From positions 1 through 64,000 of the forward strand of contig NZ_CAMHZD010000001.1 of the NCBI RefSeq assembly GCF_946190065.1: a stretch of DNA of 64,000 nucleotides. Direction: 5' to 3'. Origin of the DNA: Streptococcus mitis. GTDB lineage: Bacteria; Bacillota; Bacilli; Lactobacillales; Streptococcaceae. Under the pieces are notes generated by a model. It was not told where the DNA came from and searched no databases. It worked only from the letters and a program-made list of their open reading frames with translations. This document shows positions 1 through 8,130 of this stretch, piece by piece (within the stretch, counting starts at the first letter, position 1; every line of letters starts with the position of its first letter). A program made the position numbers and the translations under genes.

Positions 1-2
1 AA

Positions 3-1148
3 CTCGATATGAAGCATGATCGCTATACTGGTAATTGGAAAGGTATTATTAAGGGTACAGAATACACAGCAGAAAAACAGCTTGTGTTACCTTATGATGT
101 GACATTGAAAAATGGTAAGGTTATCAAAGCAGGTGATAAGATTGAGAAAGGTAGCACTTATGCCTTTACCTTTGAGTTCAACCAAGCTACTAATTCAGAG
201 TTTATCAAGAAACTGGTGACTGTTAAGTGGGATGCCAAAGGTGGTCAATGGTCTTACGTTATCAATCAAGACTTCCTAAACTCCCTAGGAGTTAAAGGAA
301 CATTCGATGCAGACTTCTACATCGAGGCGGAGCGTATTGAAACGGGTGATAAGATTGAGAATACTTTCATCAATATTGTCAATAAACAAGAAATGACTGC
401 CAAGGTTATTACTCGTACACCAGAGCCACCGAAACCAAAACATCCAGAAAAACATGCACTTGATAGAACTGGAAAGAAAGTCCTTGATGGCAAAGAAGTC
501 CAGCTAGGAGATATTATTCAGTACCTTCTTGATGGTGCAACTGTTCCAGAAAGACACCATATGTTGTACCAATATGACGGTTTGGATAAACTCGATATGA
601 AGCATGATCGCTATACTGGTAATTGGAAAGGTATTATTAAGGGTACAGAATACACAGCAGAAAAAGAGCTTGTGTTGCCTTATGATGTGACATTGAAAAA
701 TGGTAAGGTTATCAAAGCAGGCGATAAGATTGCCAAAGGTAGCACTTATGCCTTCACCTTTGAATTTAACCAAGGTACTAATTCAGAGTTTATCAAGAAA
801 CTTGTAACTGTTAAGTGGGATGCCAAAGGTGGTCAATGGTCTTACGTTATCAATCAAGATTTCCTAAACTCTCTAGGGGTTAAAGGAACCTTTGATGCAG
901 ATTTCTACATCGAAGTCGAGCGTATTGCAGCTGGAGAAGTTGAGAATACTTTTGTCAATATTGTCAATGGACAAGAAATGACTGCGAAGGTAACAACCCA
1001 CACTCCAGAACCACCAAAACCTGAAGAACCAGGAAAACCAAAACAATCACTGCCAAATACTGGAACAGCAAGTAGCATGCTTCCAGTTGTAGGAATGATT
1101 TTGGGATTGTTGAGTCTTGCAGGTCTTCGTAAGTCAAAAGAAAACTAA
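3..1148 (+). CDS. Antigen I/II-like LPXTG surface adhesin, C-terminal part (5' end outside window)
   Basis: The frame is open to the window edge, so only the C-terminal ~380 residues are seen; the Met at base 9 is internal. It carries two copies of a ~196-residue unit resembling the C-terminal isopeptide-forming domains of streptococcal antigen I/II (SspB type), with shared signatures such as DGKEVQLGD, KNGKVIKAGDK and ENTFVNIVN. A proline-rich stretch (PEPPKPEEPGKPK) crosses the wall. The sorting signal is LPNTG (bases 1050-1064), a hydrophobic segment and the tail RKSKEN. Sortase would anchor it to peptidoglycan. On conjugative elements such adhesins are thought to promote mating aggregates, as PrgB does on pCF10; that role here is inference. 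A terminator hairpin follows. Confidence 0.85.
   Translation, partial: LDMKHDRYTGNWKGIIKGTEYTAEKQLVLPYDVTLKNGKVIKAGDKIEKGSTYAFTFEFNQATNSEFIKKLVTVKWDAKGGQWSYVINQDFLNSLGVKGTFDADFYIEAERIETGDKIENTFINIVNKQEMTAKVITRTPEPPKPKHPEKHALDRTGKKVLDGKEVQLGDIIQYLLDGATVPERHHMLYQYDGLDKLDMKHDRYTGNWKGIIKGTEYTAEKELVLPYDVTLKNGKVIKAGDKIAKGSTYAFTFEFNQGTNSEFIKKLVTVKWDAKGGQWSYVINQDFLNSLGVKGTFDADFYIEVERIAAGEVENTFVNIVNGQEMTAKVTTHTPEPPKPEEPGKPKQSLPNTGTASSMLPVVGMILGLLSLAGLRKSKEN
9..1010 (+). repeat. 588-base tandem repeat encoding adhesin domains
   Basis: The sequence starting GATATGAAGCATGATCGC near base 6 recurs near base 594, giving a period of 588 bases (196 codons). The two copies differ at only scattered positions, for example the codons for KQL versus KEL. 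The second copy runs to about base 1010, where the proline-rich wall segment begins. More copies may lie upstream of the window. Confidence 0.9.
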
Positions 1149-1172
1149 TTTGACGAACTAAAATGAAAGGAT

Positions 1173-1210
1173 GACCACAAGCTAGGGTATAACTCTCTTG
1201 TGGTCTTTAT
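1173..1210 (+). terminator. Hairpin terminator after the adhesin gene
   Basis: Inverted arms GACCACAAG and CTTGTGGTC (9 bp) enclose a 15-base loop and are followed by TTTATT. The T run is short, so some read-through into ssb is possible. Confidence 0.6.
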
Positions 1211-1224
1211 TGAAAGGAGAAAAA

Positions 1225-1662
1225 ATGCAAGTATTTATTGCTTCTGGACGTGTTGCATTCATCCCAAGCGATGCAGTAGGTCGAACTCAAAACGGTCATG
1301 TGAGTTTTAAATTTGAGTTTGTTTGTGACTCTAGCATGACTGATGATACAAATAAATCAATTTCTAGTTTCTTCCATGTGCAAGTATACGGGAAACAAGC
1401 AGAATTGATGGCTCAGAGTTTATCTAAGGGCTCTCCAATTCTCTTAAAAGGAGAAATTATCCAACGACCATATAATGATGAACAAGGTCAACGTCGGACG
1501 TATCAGTTTATTTCACCAAACCAACAAGGAGGAATCACTTTCCTTGAAAATAAGGAGGCATCTAATCGACGTAAGCAGGAACAACAGGGCTTTTCTCAGC
1601 CGACACCAAGTTATAATCCTCCATCCTATCCTGAACCAATGGATGCGGATTCCCCGTTCTAG
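1225..1662 (+). CDS. ssb: Single-stranded DNA-binding protein (ICE-borne SSB)
   Basis: A 145-residue OB-fold SSB. The start is the ATG at 1225, after GAAAGGAG; a longer frame from TTG at 1198 begins inside the preceding terminator and is rejected. The N-terminal ~105 residues form the OB domain (MQVFIASGRVAFIPSD, then strands ending RRTYQFISP). A Gln/Pro-rich linker leads to an acidic tip MDADSPF, a variant of the usual DDDIPF tip that recruits repair and replication proteins. Element-borne SSBs coat transferred single strands in the recipient and can damp SOS induction; this role is inferred from its place beside conjugation genes. A strong terminator follows. Confidence 0.9.
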   Translation: MQVFIASGRVAFIPSDAVGRTQNGHVSFKFEFVCDSSMTDDTNKSISSFFHVQVYGKQAELMAQSLSKGSPILLKGEIIQRPYNDEQGQRRTYQFISPNQQGGITFLENKEASNRRKQEQQGFSQPTPSYNPPSYPEPMDADSPF

Positions 1663-1670
1663 AGGGATTG

Positions 1671-1703
1671 AAAGCATACAAGGACACTTGTGTGCTTTTT
1701 TTG
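1671..1703 (+). terminator. Terminator after ssb
   Basis: AAAGCATACAAG pairs with CTTGTGTGCTTT (12 bp, one G-U) around a GACA loop, followed by a T run. Confidence 0.85.
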
Positions 1704-1715
1704 TTGCTTGTTTAT

Positions 1716-1735
1716 TATATAAAAAGTTATATAAC
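1716..1735 (+). promoter_or_regulatory. 20-base repeated operator/partition-like site, copy 1
   Basis: TATATAAAAAGTTATATAAC, identical to copies at 15686-15705 and 19233-19252. A further half-like ATATAAC follows at 1741. It lies between the ssb terminator and the promoter of the VirD4 operon. The binding protein is unknown; the element's RHH protein (16550-16822) is the obvious candidate. Confidence 0.6.
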
Positions 1736-1755
1736 TTATGATATAACAATATCTT

Positions 1756-1795
1756 TTGTCCCTTTAACAAAGAATTTGATATTATCCTTTAGAAT
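1756..1795 (+). promoter_or_regulatory. Conjugation-regulon promoter 1 (TTGTCCCTTTAA box)
   Basis: The box TTGTCCCTTTAA at 1756-1767 stands 34 bases upstream of a -10-like TAGAAT (1790-1795). There is no good -35 hexamer at normal spacing. The same arrangement precedes the genes at 5885 and 10464. This suggests an activator-dependent promoter for 1831-5179. Confidence 0.6.
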
Positions 1796-1830
1796 AGAGG
1801 GGAACTAAGAAATAATCAGAAAGGAGTGCA

Positions 1831-2079
1831 ATGATGACAAGACAAAAATACAATTATCTGTCTGATGAATTGATTGCGGAATCTCTTCAGGTAACCAATT
1901 ACTTAGAACAAAGTCGATCCAGTCGATTGAATGTTCTTCAGTTGGATGGAGAGAAATGGTTAGAAAATTACTTTCACCGTTATGAGAAAGCCTCTCCAAG
2001 GCTACAGTTTCACATATTTCTCTTTTCGAGCTTCTATACTCGAAAAATGGAATGGTTTTTGGAAGGTGTAAGGGGGTAG
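1831..2079 (+). CDS. Small conserved-looking ICE protein of unknown function
   Basis: An 82-residue protein (or 81 from the second ATG at 1834) preceded by AAGGAG at 1821-1826. I do not recognise a family. It is moderately charged, rich in aromatic residues toward the C-terminus (FHIFLFSSFYTRKMEWF), and shows no clear membrane segment or signal peptide. It ends 4 bases before the TTG start of the VirD4-like gene, so the two are almost certainly co-transcribed and perhaps translationally coupled. A helper of the coupling protein is a guess from position only. Confidence 0.65.
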   Translation: MMTRQKYNYLSDELIAESLQVTNYLEQSRSSRLNVLQLDGEKWLENYFHRYEKASPRLQFHIFLFSSFYTRKMEWFLEGVRG

Positions 2080-2083
2080 TAGT

Positions 2084-5000
2084 TTGTTTGAGTTATTTGA
2101 AGTAGTATTTTATACCCTTATCCAACTGATTCGAGCCAGTTGGATCACTACCTTCCTTTTTCTAGGAGGCGCAGGTTACTACCTATTCAAACTCTTCCAG
2201 CCGTATTTTTTAAGACATTATCAAAGGTTATTAAGAGGTTGGAAAAATCGTAAAGAAATTGATTGGAAACAAGTATGGTTCAAATCAATTAGAGAGTTGT
2301 TCAATTGGATGAAGTCATTCTTACCTAAACTCTTGGCGCTTGTCTCTCTCATCCTTTGGAATGTTTTCTTCAGGATATTCTATACCATCCCTTTTGTTAA
2401 ACGAGAACGGAAACGTTTTGATAAAGAAATGAAACCCATTCTTTATTTTAAAAGTTACCGCAGCTTCGTTTATATGGGATTAGGTTTTAGCTTTATTGCT
2501 TTTATCTTAACCAATTACCTGGTTACTGTTTTGAGGGCTACAATCCGCTTTCTATACTTTAGTATTTGGTCGTTTAAAGATGCTAGTAAGGCCGTAAACT
2601 TTGACTTAAACAGCCTCTTGTTTCAAAGTTTATTGAATGCTAAGGTCTTCTTGATAGCACCGATTTTAGCATTTCCAATCTTTCTATTGGGATTAGTTAT
2701 CGCCTGGAAATCTGCCTGGATAAACTTCGAGCAGTTTCGAGACTATAACAACAATGAAGAAGGAGATGACCGATTTGTGACGATCAATGAAATTCGTCGT
2801 CAATACAAAAAGATCCCCAATAAAGCTTTAACTTATCCAGGTGAAGGTGGTGCTCCTGTATTTCATGAACTGACTCATGATTTAGCAGGTCAAACACTGA
2901 GAACTCAGATGTTATGGCAAAATAGGAAAATCAGTCGATGTGTGACCAATGCAGAGCGGATTTTAGGTATGTTAGCTTTTCCTTCAGGTTACTACTACAT
3001 TGAAGATAAGCCTACTAACTTGTTAGGAATTGGGATGACTCGTTCAGGTAAAGGGGAGGGTCATATAACTCCAGCAATTGAAATCAATAGCCGTGCGGAG
3101 TTGCAGCCATCAATGGTTATAGCAGACCCGAAAGGGGAACATTATCAAGCCTCCTACAAACTCATGAGGCAACGTGGCTATGAAGTTAATGTTCTTTCTT
3201 TCCAAAATATGGATTGGTCTATGTCCCACAATTTCTTAGCTTTGGCCATAGCAGCCGCAAAGAAGGGTTACTATGAGAAGACTCAAACCTATGTCAACGC
3301 AGCCGCAGAATCCATTTATCCGAAACAAAAAGGTGGAGAGAAAGGAAATGCGGAATACTTCCGTAAGTCTTCTATATCCCTATTTAACGCTCTGACAATG
3401 GCTTTGATGGATCGAGCTAATGAAACCTATCAAAATGGTGAAGATGATGCCTGGGATACCATTACGATTCCTAACGTTGCGAAATTCTTGGCGACGATGG
3501 GGTCTGAAGAAGTCTTTGTAGATGGTGCTGGTGAAATCGTCGAAAATCCAAGTAGAGAACAACAAGTGTCGAAGAAGTCAAAAATCACAGTCTATTTTGA
3601 TAATTTGAGACAAATCAATCAAAAACAATTTTCGAAATTTAGACAAATGGCGGATATCGAATTTCGTGCTTCAGACTTTGGTGGTGATGAAACCAAAGGG
3701 AATGTCTACTCTAGTATGATGACAGGAATCAACCTGTTCTTGCAAGACAACGTGGCCAAACTGACTTCTAAAAACTCGATTGATTTAGAGTCTTTTGGTT
3801 TCCCACGTCGATTGTCTGTTAAGTTGAGATCTAGCACCAATAGTCAGCTTAAAAATGAATTCAGGCACAAAACTGCTAAAGTAACGATTACAGGATTGAA
3901 GAAATGGGGGAAAGTCCAAAAGAAAGTCGATTATGTAAAACAAGCGACGGCTTTAGTCGATGGGGAGGGCTATCTGACCTATGCCATCGAGCCTAAACTT
4001 CCAGATCAGTTTACGGTAACGATTGATTTCAACCATAAGAACAATGGCCATTCCCCTGTTCGAGATCAAGTCTTCCAGTTCTCAGCTGAAAAAGTCTATC
4101 GAAAAGATGGAGATAGTTTAGAGCTAGATGAGTATACCAAGAAGCCGATTTTAGATCATATCGATATAACCATCTTAAAGACTCAAGAAGATACCCAAAA
4201 TCTTCTTCAGGAGTCGGATATTGAACTGATTTATTCAGATAAACCGAAAATCATTTACCTGGTAACACCGCCAAACCGCACAGAGTACAATGGGATTGTT
4301 TCTTTGTTCTTAGATCAATTATTCAATGCTAACTATGAGCTTGCTCTCTCAAGTGGTCGTAAATGTATCAATCGCATTCTCCATATCTTGGATGAGTTTA
4401 CAAACATGCCAGCTATTCCTCACATGGAGACAAAAATTTCTATTGGATTGGGACAAAACATTCTCTATTACCTGTGGATTCAAAATCTTGAGCAATTGGA
4501 TGATAAATATGGCCAAAATGTTGCTCGAACCATTATGGATAACTGTTCATTGAAGGTTTATGTTAAAACAACATCTTCAGATACCAATAAGAAATTTAGT
4601 GCTGAGTTGGGTACACGTACCATCACCAGAAGACGGCGCTCCAGCAATATCCTGGACGAAGCCAATCCAAATGTAGCTGTCGAGAATCCAAAACAGGAGT
4701 TGTTGACACCAACACAATTGGCCAAGCTTCAGGAAGGAGAAGCGGTTATCTTACGTGGAGTCAAGGGTCGGGATAATGTTGGACGTAAGGTCACAACGGA
4801 TCCAATCTTCGCACATGATAAAAACAGCTTCCCTTACAAGTACATGTTCTTACAAGAGGAATTTGATACATCGATGACTCTTGCGGATATTCCAGTCGAA
4901 AGTGCGCACCGTGATCTAGAACTTCAGGAGATCGCAGTTGATGCAGCTACAGCCTTCAACAACATCATAGACTGGAGGCAACGTTTGACCATGCCTCTCC

Positions 5001-5179
5001 TCAGCAACAATGGAGAAACTCCTAAACTATCAGGTCGTCATAGTAAAGGACAAAAGGTACAATCCCAATCATTTACATCTACAGATGAACTATTCCAGGC
5101 GGCTGTAGCTAGTGTCATTCACGGTGACTATGATTATTATGATGACGGAGATGACTTCTTTGCGGATGAAGTTATCTAA
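2084..5179 (+). CDS. VirD4/TraG-type coupling protein of the conjugation system
   Basis: A 1031-residue protein starting at TTG (2084), after AAGGGGGT. The N-terminus has several membrane segments (residues ~5-35, ~85-105, ~125-165 and ~185-215). The cytoplasmic part has a Walker A GMTRSGKGEG (~315-325), the VirD4-typical DPKGEHY (~347) and Walker B ILDEF (~768-772), followed by IQNLEQL. VirD4 proteins receive the relaxase-DNA complex and pass it to the secretion channel using ATP. At 1031 residues it is much longer than the ~600 usual for Gram-positive VirD4. The extra length includes a ~200-residue segment (~530-730) between the Walker motifs that looks beta-rich and charged. The acidic C-terminus (YDYYDDGDDFF) resembles a docking tail. 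Confidence 0.92.
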   Translation: MFELFEVVFYTLIQLIRASWITTFLFLGGAGYYLFKLFQPYFLRHYQRLLRGWKNRKEIDWKQVWFKSIRELFNWMKSFLPKLLALVSLILWNVFFRIFYTIPFVKRERKRFDKEMKPILYFKSYRSFVYMGLGFSFIAFILTNYLVTVLRATIRFLYFSIWSFKDASKAVNFDLNSLLFQSLLNAKVFLIAPILAFPIFLLGLVIAWKSAWINFEQFRDYNNNEEGDDRFVTINEIRRQYKKIPNKALTYPGEGGAPVFHELTHDLAGQTLRTQMLWQNRKISRCVTNAERILGMLAFPSGYYYIEDKPTNLLGIGMTRSGKGEGHITPAIEINSRAELQPSMVIADPKGEHYQASYKLMRQRGYEVNVLSFQNMDWSMSHNFLALAIAAAKKGYYEKTQTYVNAAAESIYPKQKGGEKGNAEYFRKSSISLFNALTMALMDRANETYQNGEDDAWDTITIPNVAKFLATMGSEEVFVDGAGEIVENPSREQQVSKKSKITVYFDNLRQINQKQFSKFRQMADIEFRASDFGGDETKGNVYSSMMTGINLFLQDNVAKLTSKNSIDLESFGFPRRLSVKLRSSTNSQLKNEFRHKTAKVTITGLKKWGKVQKKVDYVKQATALVDGEGYLTYAIEPKLPDQFTVTIDFNHKNNGHSPVRDQVFQFSAEKVYRKDGDSLELDEYTKKPILDHIDITILKTQEDTQNLLQESDIELIYSDKPKIIYLVTPPNRTEYNGIVSLFLDQLFNANYELALSSGRKCINRILHILDEFTNMPAIPHMETKISIGLGQNILYYLWIQNLEQLDDKYGQNVARTIMDNCSLKVYVKTTSSDTNKKFSAELGTRTITRRRRSSNILDEANPNVAVENPKQELLTPTQLAKLQEGEAVILRGVKGRDNVGRKVTTDPIFAHDKNSFPYKYMFLQEEFDTSMTLADIPVESAHRDLELQEIAVDAATAFNNIIDWRQRLTMPLLSNNGETPKLSGRHSKGQKVQSQSFTSTDELFQAAVASVIHGDYDYYDDGDDFFADEVI

Positions 5180-5192
5180 AAAGATGTACAAT

Positions 5193-5205
5193 AAGTTATA
5201 TAAAC
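5193..5205 (+). promoter_or_regulatory. Degenerate GTTATATAA site upstream of lipoprotein promoter
   Basis: AAGTTATATAAAC is a shortened relative of the repeated 20-base ICE site. It lies directly upstream of the -35 box at 5208. Confidence 0.4.
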
Positions 5206-5207
5206 AC

Positions 5208-5236
5208 TTGCAAGAAAAAAAGCTGTTTGCTATAAT
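5208..5236 (+). promoter_or_regulatory. Sigma-A promoter of the lipoprotein gene
   Basis: TTGCAA (5208-5213), a 17-base spacer and TATAAT (5231-5236), then TTAGGAG before the start codon. Unlike the flanking conjugation operons it lacks the TTGTCCC box, so it is probably expressed constitutively. Confidence 0.8.
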
Positions 5237-5261
5237 AAAATAAAGAATGGTTAGGAGATAA

Positions 5262-5762
5262 ATGATGAAAGCAAAGTACTTTTTAAGAATTGTTTTAGTA
5301 GGTTTAGCCTTGATTTTACTTGGAGCTTGTGGTCAAAAATCACCTGATTCTATTGCTAAAAATGTGCTAAAAGATAGCTATACAGGCTTTTCACCAGAAC
5401 ATGGTTATGAGAGTACTGATTTTAAGGGTGGAGTAGGAACTACCTTGAAATTTGATAAAGAAAAACGAACCATCTCGAATAACGACGGTGAAAGTATTAA
5501 TTATAGTGTCCTTTCAGAAGAACAAGTGAAGACAATTCCAGCCGCTTTCAGAGGCACTCTAGTTAGTTTAGAAAGTCAGCTGAAAGGAAAAGAAAATTTT
5601 ACAATCGCTGTTGATTATAGGGATATAGATAAGCCAGAAGAAGCAGAGGCCTATTATCAAGTCGTCTTGACCGAGGGTGGTAAAAAAATCCGAATCATTG
5701 AACTTCGTCGTGGCTATAAAGAAGACAATGCTTTCTATGATTTCAACGGAACCGCAGATTAA
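5262..5762 (+). CDS. Putative ICE lipoprotein
   Basis: A 166-residue protein with a lipoprotein signal: positively charged MMKAKYFLR, a hydrophobic core and lipobox LLGAC (Cys ~23). It would be lipidated and held on the outer face of the membrane. The mature part resembles no family I can name; it is polar with alternating short strands (KFDKEKRTISNNDGESINYSVL, ending FNGTAD). The start can be ATG 5262 or 5265, both after TTAGGAG. It has its own promoter and terminator between two conjugation operons. Lipoproteins in this position on conjugative elements sometimes act in surface exclusion or channel assembly; neither is shown here. Confidence 0.8.
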   Translation: MMKAKYFLRIVLVGLALILLGACGQKSPDSIAKNVLKDSYTGFSPEHGYESTDFKGGVGTTLKFDKEKRTISNNDGESINYSVLSEEQVKTIPAAFRGTLVSLESQLKGKENFTIAVDYRDIDKPEEAEAYYQVVLTEGGKKIRIIELRRGYKEDNAFYDFNGTAD

Positions 5763-5769
5763 CGTACAA

Positions 5770-5797
5770 AAGTCTCAATTACTTGAGGCTTTTTTTG
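5770..5797 (+). terminator. Terminator after the lipoprotein gene
   Basis: AAGTCTCAA pairs with TTGAGGCTT around TTAC, followed by seven T. Two similar terminators occur at 8397 and 10301 in the same element. Confidence 0.85.
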
Positions 5798-5812
5798 TTG
5801 TCAGAATTTCAT

Positions 5813-5851
5813 TGTCCCTTTAAAAACGATTTTGCCATTATCGAATATGAT
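5813..5851 (+). promoter_or_regulatory. Conjugation-regulon promoter 2 (TTGTCCCTTTAA box)
   Basis: TTGTCCCTTTAA at 5813-5824 and -10 TATGAT at 5846-5851, 33 bases apart start to start. It lies inside the over-long reading frame that begins at 5783, which supports a later start for the VirB6-like gene. Confidence 0.6.
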
Positions 5852-5884
5852 AGGGGTATCTTAAAAAGAAAGAAGGTATCTTTA

Positions 5885-8122
5885 GTGCACTATCAAACCT
5901 TTTCAGATTTGGTGAATGAGATTAAGAATCTCGATGGCGAAATCACAGGCGAGAATGCAAAAAAGCTGGCAGAGTTCTATTCCTATTGGAATAACTATTT
6001 AGAACCGACCCCTGCATTTATGGCGTTTCTCACCTATTTACCAGGGGGGATCGCAAAAGCTCTTTATCAAATCACTTCCAGTCTAGAACATGTTTTTAAT
6101 AATATGTTCAAGCTCTTTGGTCTCTTCGGATATTTGGGAGATCAGAAGACGATTATAGGCCAGTTCTTTTACTGGTTTCAGATATTAGGAACGTCCTTGT
6201 TTACTCTGATTTTGGTTGTGTCGGCTATAGCAGGGGTTTTTACAAAGCCAGTCAAATACAAAGGAGTCATCACGAATTTTCTTTTGGTAACTGCTGTAAC
6301 TGCTGTATTGCCACTAGCTTTGACCACCATCTCAACAGCAGTGGCACAGGATGCCATGTCTATCCAGACGGTCTCCAGTGAAGCCCCTTCAGGTAGTCAA
6401 CCGACTTCCTCCTTGGCTCTTCAGCCCATGAAAAATAATGTGGTAGACTTAAAAGTCTTGATCTACAAGGATTTCTCTACAGAGTTGTTTCCAATGGATG
6501 ATTATGGCTACATCAAGCCTGTTCAGGAGGGCTCTACCCCTGTCAATAATATCACGGATGACCTTGCACAGCGGGATACGACTGATTTTGCGTCCAAGAT
6601 TGATTTTGGGGCAAATTATGGTACAACAAATCCAGAAATGTTACGAAATATAGAGAAAAACGATAAAATAAAAGGGATTAAGGGCTTGTTCCTCCATAAG
6701 TTAAATCCCAATAATACTGGAGTTGAAAGCATTACAGAACACCGAGTCATTAATCAATTGAGTGCTTTTGAATCAGTTTATATGCGCTATAAAGTCAACT
6801 GGATAGGGATGTTTCTTCAGTACATTATCCTTGTTGTTCTCTTGGTCAGCATGATCATTAAGCTTGTCAAATCAATTTTTGATATTTTGATTGAGGCAAT
6901 GATCTCTCCGATTCTTGGTTATAGTTCTCTATCCAACTCCAAGAAATATAAAGAGTTGTTAAGAACGATTGGCGGTGCTTTAGCTGGAATTTTCTTTGAA
7001 GTTATCATTATGCGTGTAACACTTGAGATTTTCAGAGATTTGCCAATCCTTTCTGTTTCAGCAGTATCTAAGCTTTCTGGCGGATTCTTTGATGGACTCA
7101 ATATGTGGGAACAGTGTCTTGCAGCTGCCTTTGTCTATATTGGAGTATTCTTTGCGGCAATGCAAGGAGTGGCCATGATTGAACGCTGGCTTGGAGTTTC
7201 AACAGGACATAGCGAAACAGCTCAACAATTGCTTGGTGCTATGATGATGGGGAATGCCTTTGCGGCTGGAGCAGGAGGTGTCTTCAATGGGGGTATGGCG
7301 CTTGGTCAATTTGGTATGGATATGGCTAAAAAAGCTCCAGATGCCCTGTCTAAAGGAAGTCAGATTCTGGGGAATAGCTTAGCTAGAACTGGAGGTGGTA
7401 TTCAAGGTGCTTTGAACTCTGTAAAAGACCAAGGCTTTATGAATGCGGCCAAAGGTGGTGTAAGCAATATGGTTGATTTGGCAGAATGGAAAGCTTTTGA
7501 AACTATGAAAAATACGAAAGGGGCAGTTGGCAATGTTTTAAATAACTTGGATGATAAAGCCGTCTCTGCTCACAATGCGACCTATAATGCTTTGAAAAAC
7601 GATGCTGTTCCTGGACTTGATCAATTTGGACCAGTTGACATTCCTGAGCCACCAATCGATCTAGGAACAACGGATGCACCTATTGTTGAGTCAACTTCTT
7701 CAGCTGAAGAAATAGGGTTCCCAATTCAAAATCCACCACTTCAAACTGAAGGAGCAGAGCCACCAATCCAAAACTCAACTCATCTAACTGGAGGAACGGA
7801 AGCTTCAATTCAAAACTCAACTCATCTAACTGGAGGAACAGAGCCACCGATCCAAAATTCAGCTCATCCAACTGGAGGAACGGAATCTCCAATTCAAGAT
7901 TCATCTCATCTAACTGGAGGAATGGAGACACCAACCCAAGGTTCATCTCCATCAGTTGTAGAATCGACACAACCACCGAAACAACCAGACTCTCCTCAAC
8001 AAAAGTTTCAACAGAGCATGAGTCAAATGCAATACATGAACCAACAGATGCAACAAGCAGGACAGCGTATGCAGGGAGGACGTCATATCACAGGTGCTGA
8101 AAGTCCTGAAGAGGAGGAATAG
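5885..8122 (+). CDS. VirB6/TrbL-like polytopic membrane protein of the conjugation channel
   Basis: The start is taken as GTG 5885 after AGAAAGAAGG, giving 745 residues. The longer frame from TTG 5783 would begin inside a terminator and span the TTGTCCC promoter. Several membrane segments are visible (around FFYWFQILGTSLFTLILVV, then a group between bases 6800 and 7200 including YIILVVLLVSMIIKLV). A Gly/Ala-rich helical stretch and a Pro/Gln-rich hydrophilic tail with 14-residue repeats follow. VirB6-like proteins form the inner-membrane pore of type IV secretion systems. Family assignment rests on size, topology and operon context. It ends 8 bases before the BRCT gene. Confidence 0.75.
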   Translation: MHYQTFSDLVNEIKNLDGEITGENAKKLAEFYSYWNNYLEPTPAFMAFLTYLPGGIAKALYQITSSLEHVFNNMFKLFGLFGYLGDQKTIIGQFFYWFQILGTSLFTLILVVSAIAGVFTKPVKYKGVITNFLLVTAVTAVLPLALTTISTAVAQDAMSIQTVSSEAPSGSQPTSSLALQPMKNNVVDLKVLIYKDFSTELFPMDDYGYIKPVQEGSTPVNNITDDLAQRDTTDFASKIDFGANYGTTNPEMLRNIEKNDKIKGIKGLFLHKLNPNNTGVESITEHRVINQLSAFESVYMRYKVNWIGMFLQYIILVVLLVSMIIKLVKSIFDILIEAMISPILGYSSLSNSKKYKELLRTIGGALAGIFFEVIIMRVTLEIFRDLPILSVSAVSKLSGGFFDGLNMWEQCLAAAFVYIGVFFAAMQGVAMIERWLGVSTGHSETAQQLLGAMMMGNAFAAGAGGVFNGGMALGQFGMDMAKKAPDALSKGSQILGNSLARTGGGIQGALNSVKDQGFMNAAKGGVSNMVDLAEWKAFETMKNTKGAVGNVLNNLDDKAVSAHNATYNALKNDAVPGLDQFGPVDIPEPPIDLGTTDAPIVESTSSAEEIGFPIQNPPLQTEGAEPPIQNSTHLTGGTEASIQNSTHLTGGTEPPIQNSAHPTGGTESPIQDSSHLTGGMETPTQGSSPSVVESTQPPKQPDSPQQKFQQSMSQMQYMNQQMQQAGQRMQGGRHITGAESPEEEE
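7757..7948 (+). repeat. 42-base tandem repeats in the VirB6-like tail
   Basis: Four units of 42 bases encode EPPIQNSTHLTGGT-like 14-mers, with a partial fifth unit and a degenerate copy upstream (about 7706-7756). Variation is mainly at residues 2-3 and 6-10 of the unit. The tail is predicted hydrophilic and disordered. Confidence 0.9.
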
Positions 8123-8130
8123 GATGAATT

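Noticed and set aside
504-773. Minus-strand open frame within the adhesin gene (and similar shadows elsewhere)
   Set aside because: Lies opposite a clear coding sequence, has no SD and no recognisable protein features.
1198-1224. Longer SSB start at TTG 1198
   Set aside because: Begins inside the 3' arm of a terminator; ATG 1225 has GAAAGGAG at proper distance and the canonical SSB N-terminus.
5783-5884. Upstream extension of the VirB6-like protein from TTG 5783
   Set aside because: Starts inside the lipoprotein terminator and crosses the TTGTCCC promoter; GTG 5885 has a ribosome site.
7757-7948. CRISPR array
   Set aside because: Regular 42-base repeats are in frame in a protein, without unique spacers.
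7680-7976. Minus-strand 98-codon frame with Leu-rich repeats
   Set aside because: It is the complement of the 42-base repeats in the VirB6-like gene.
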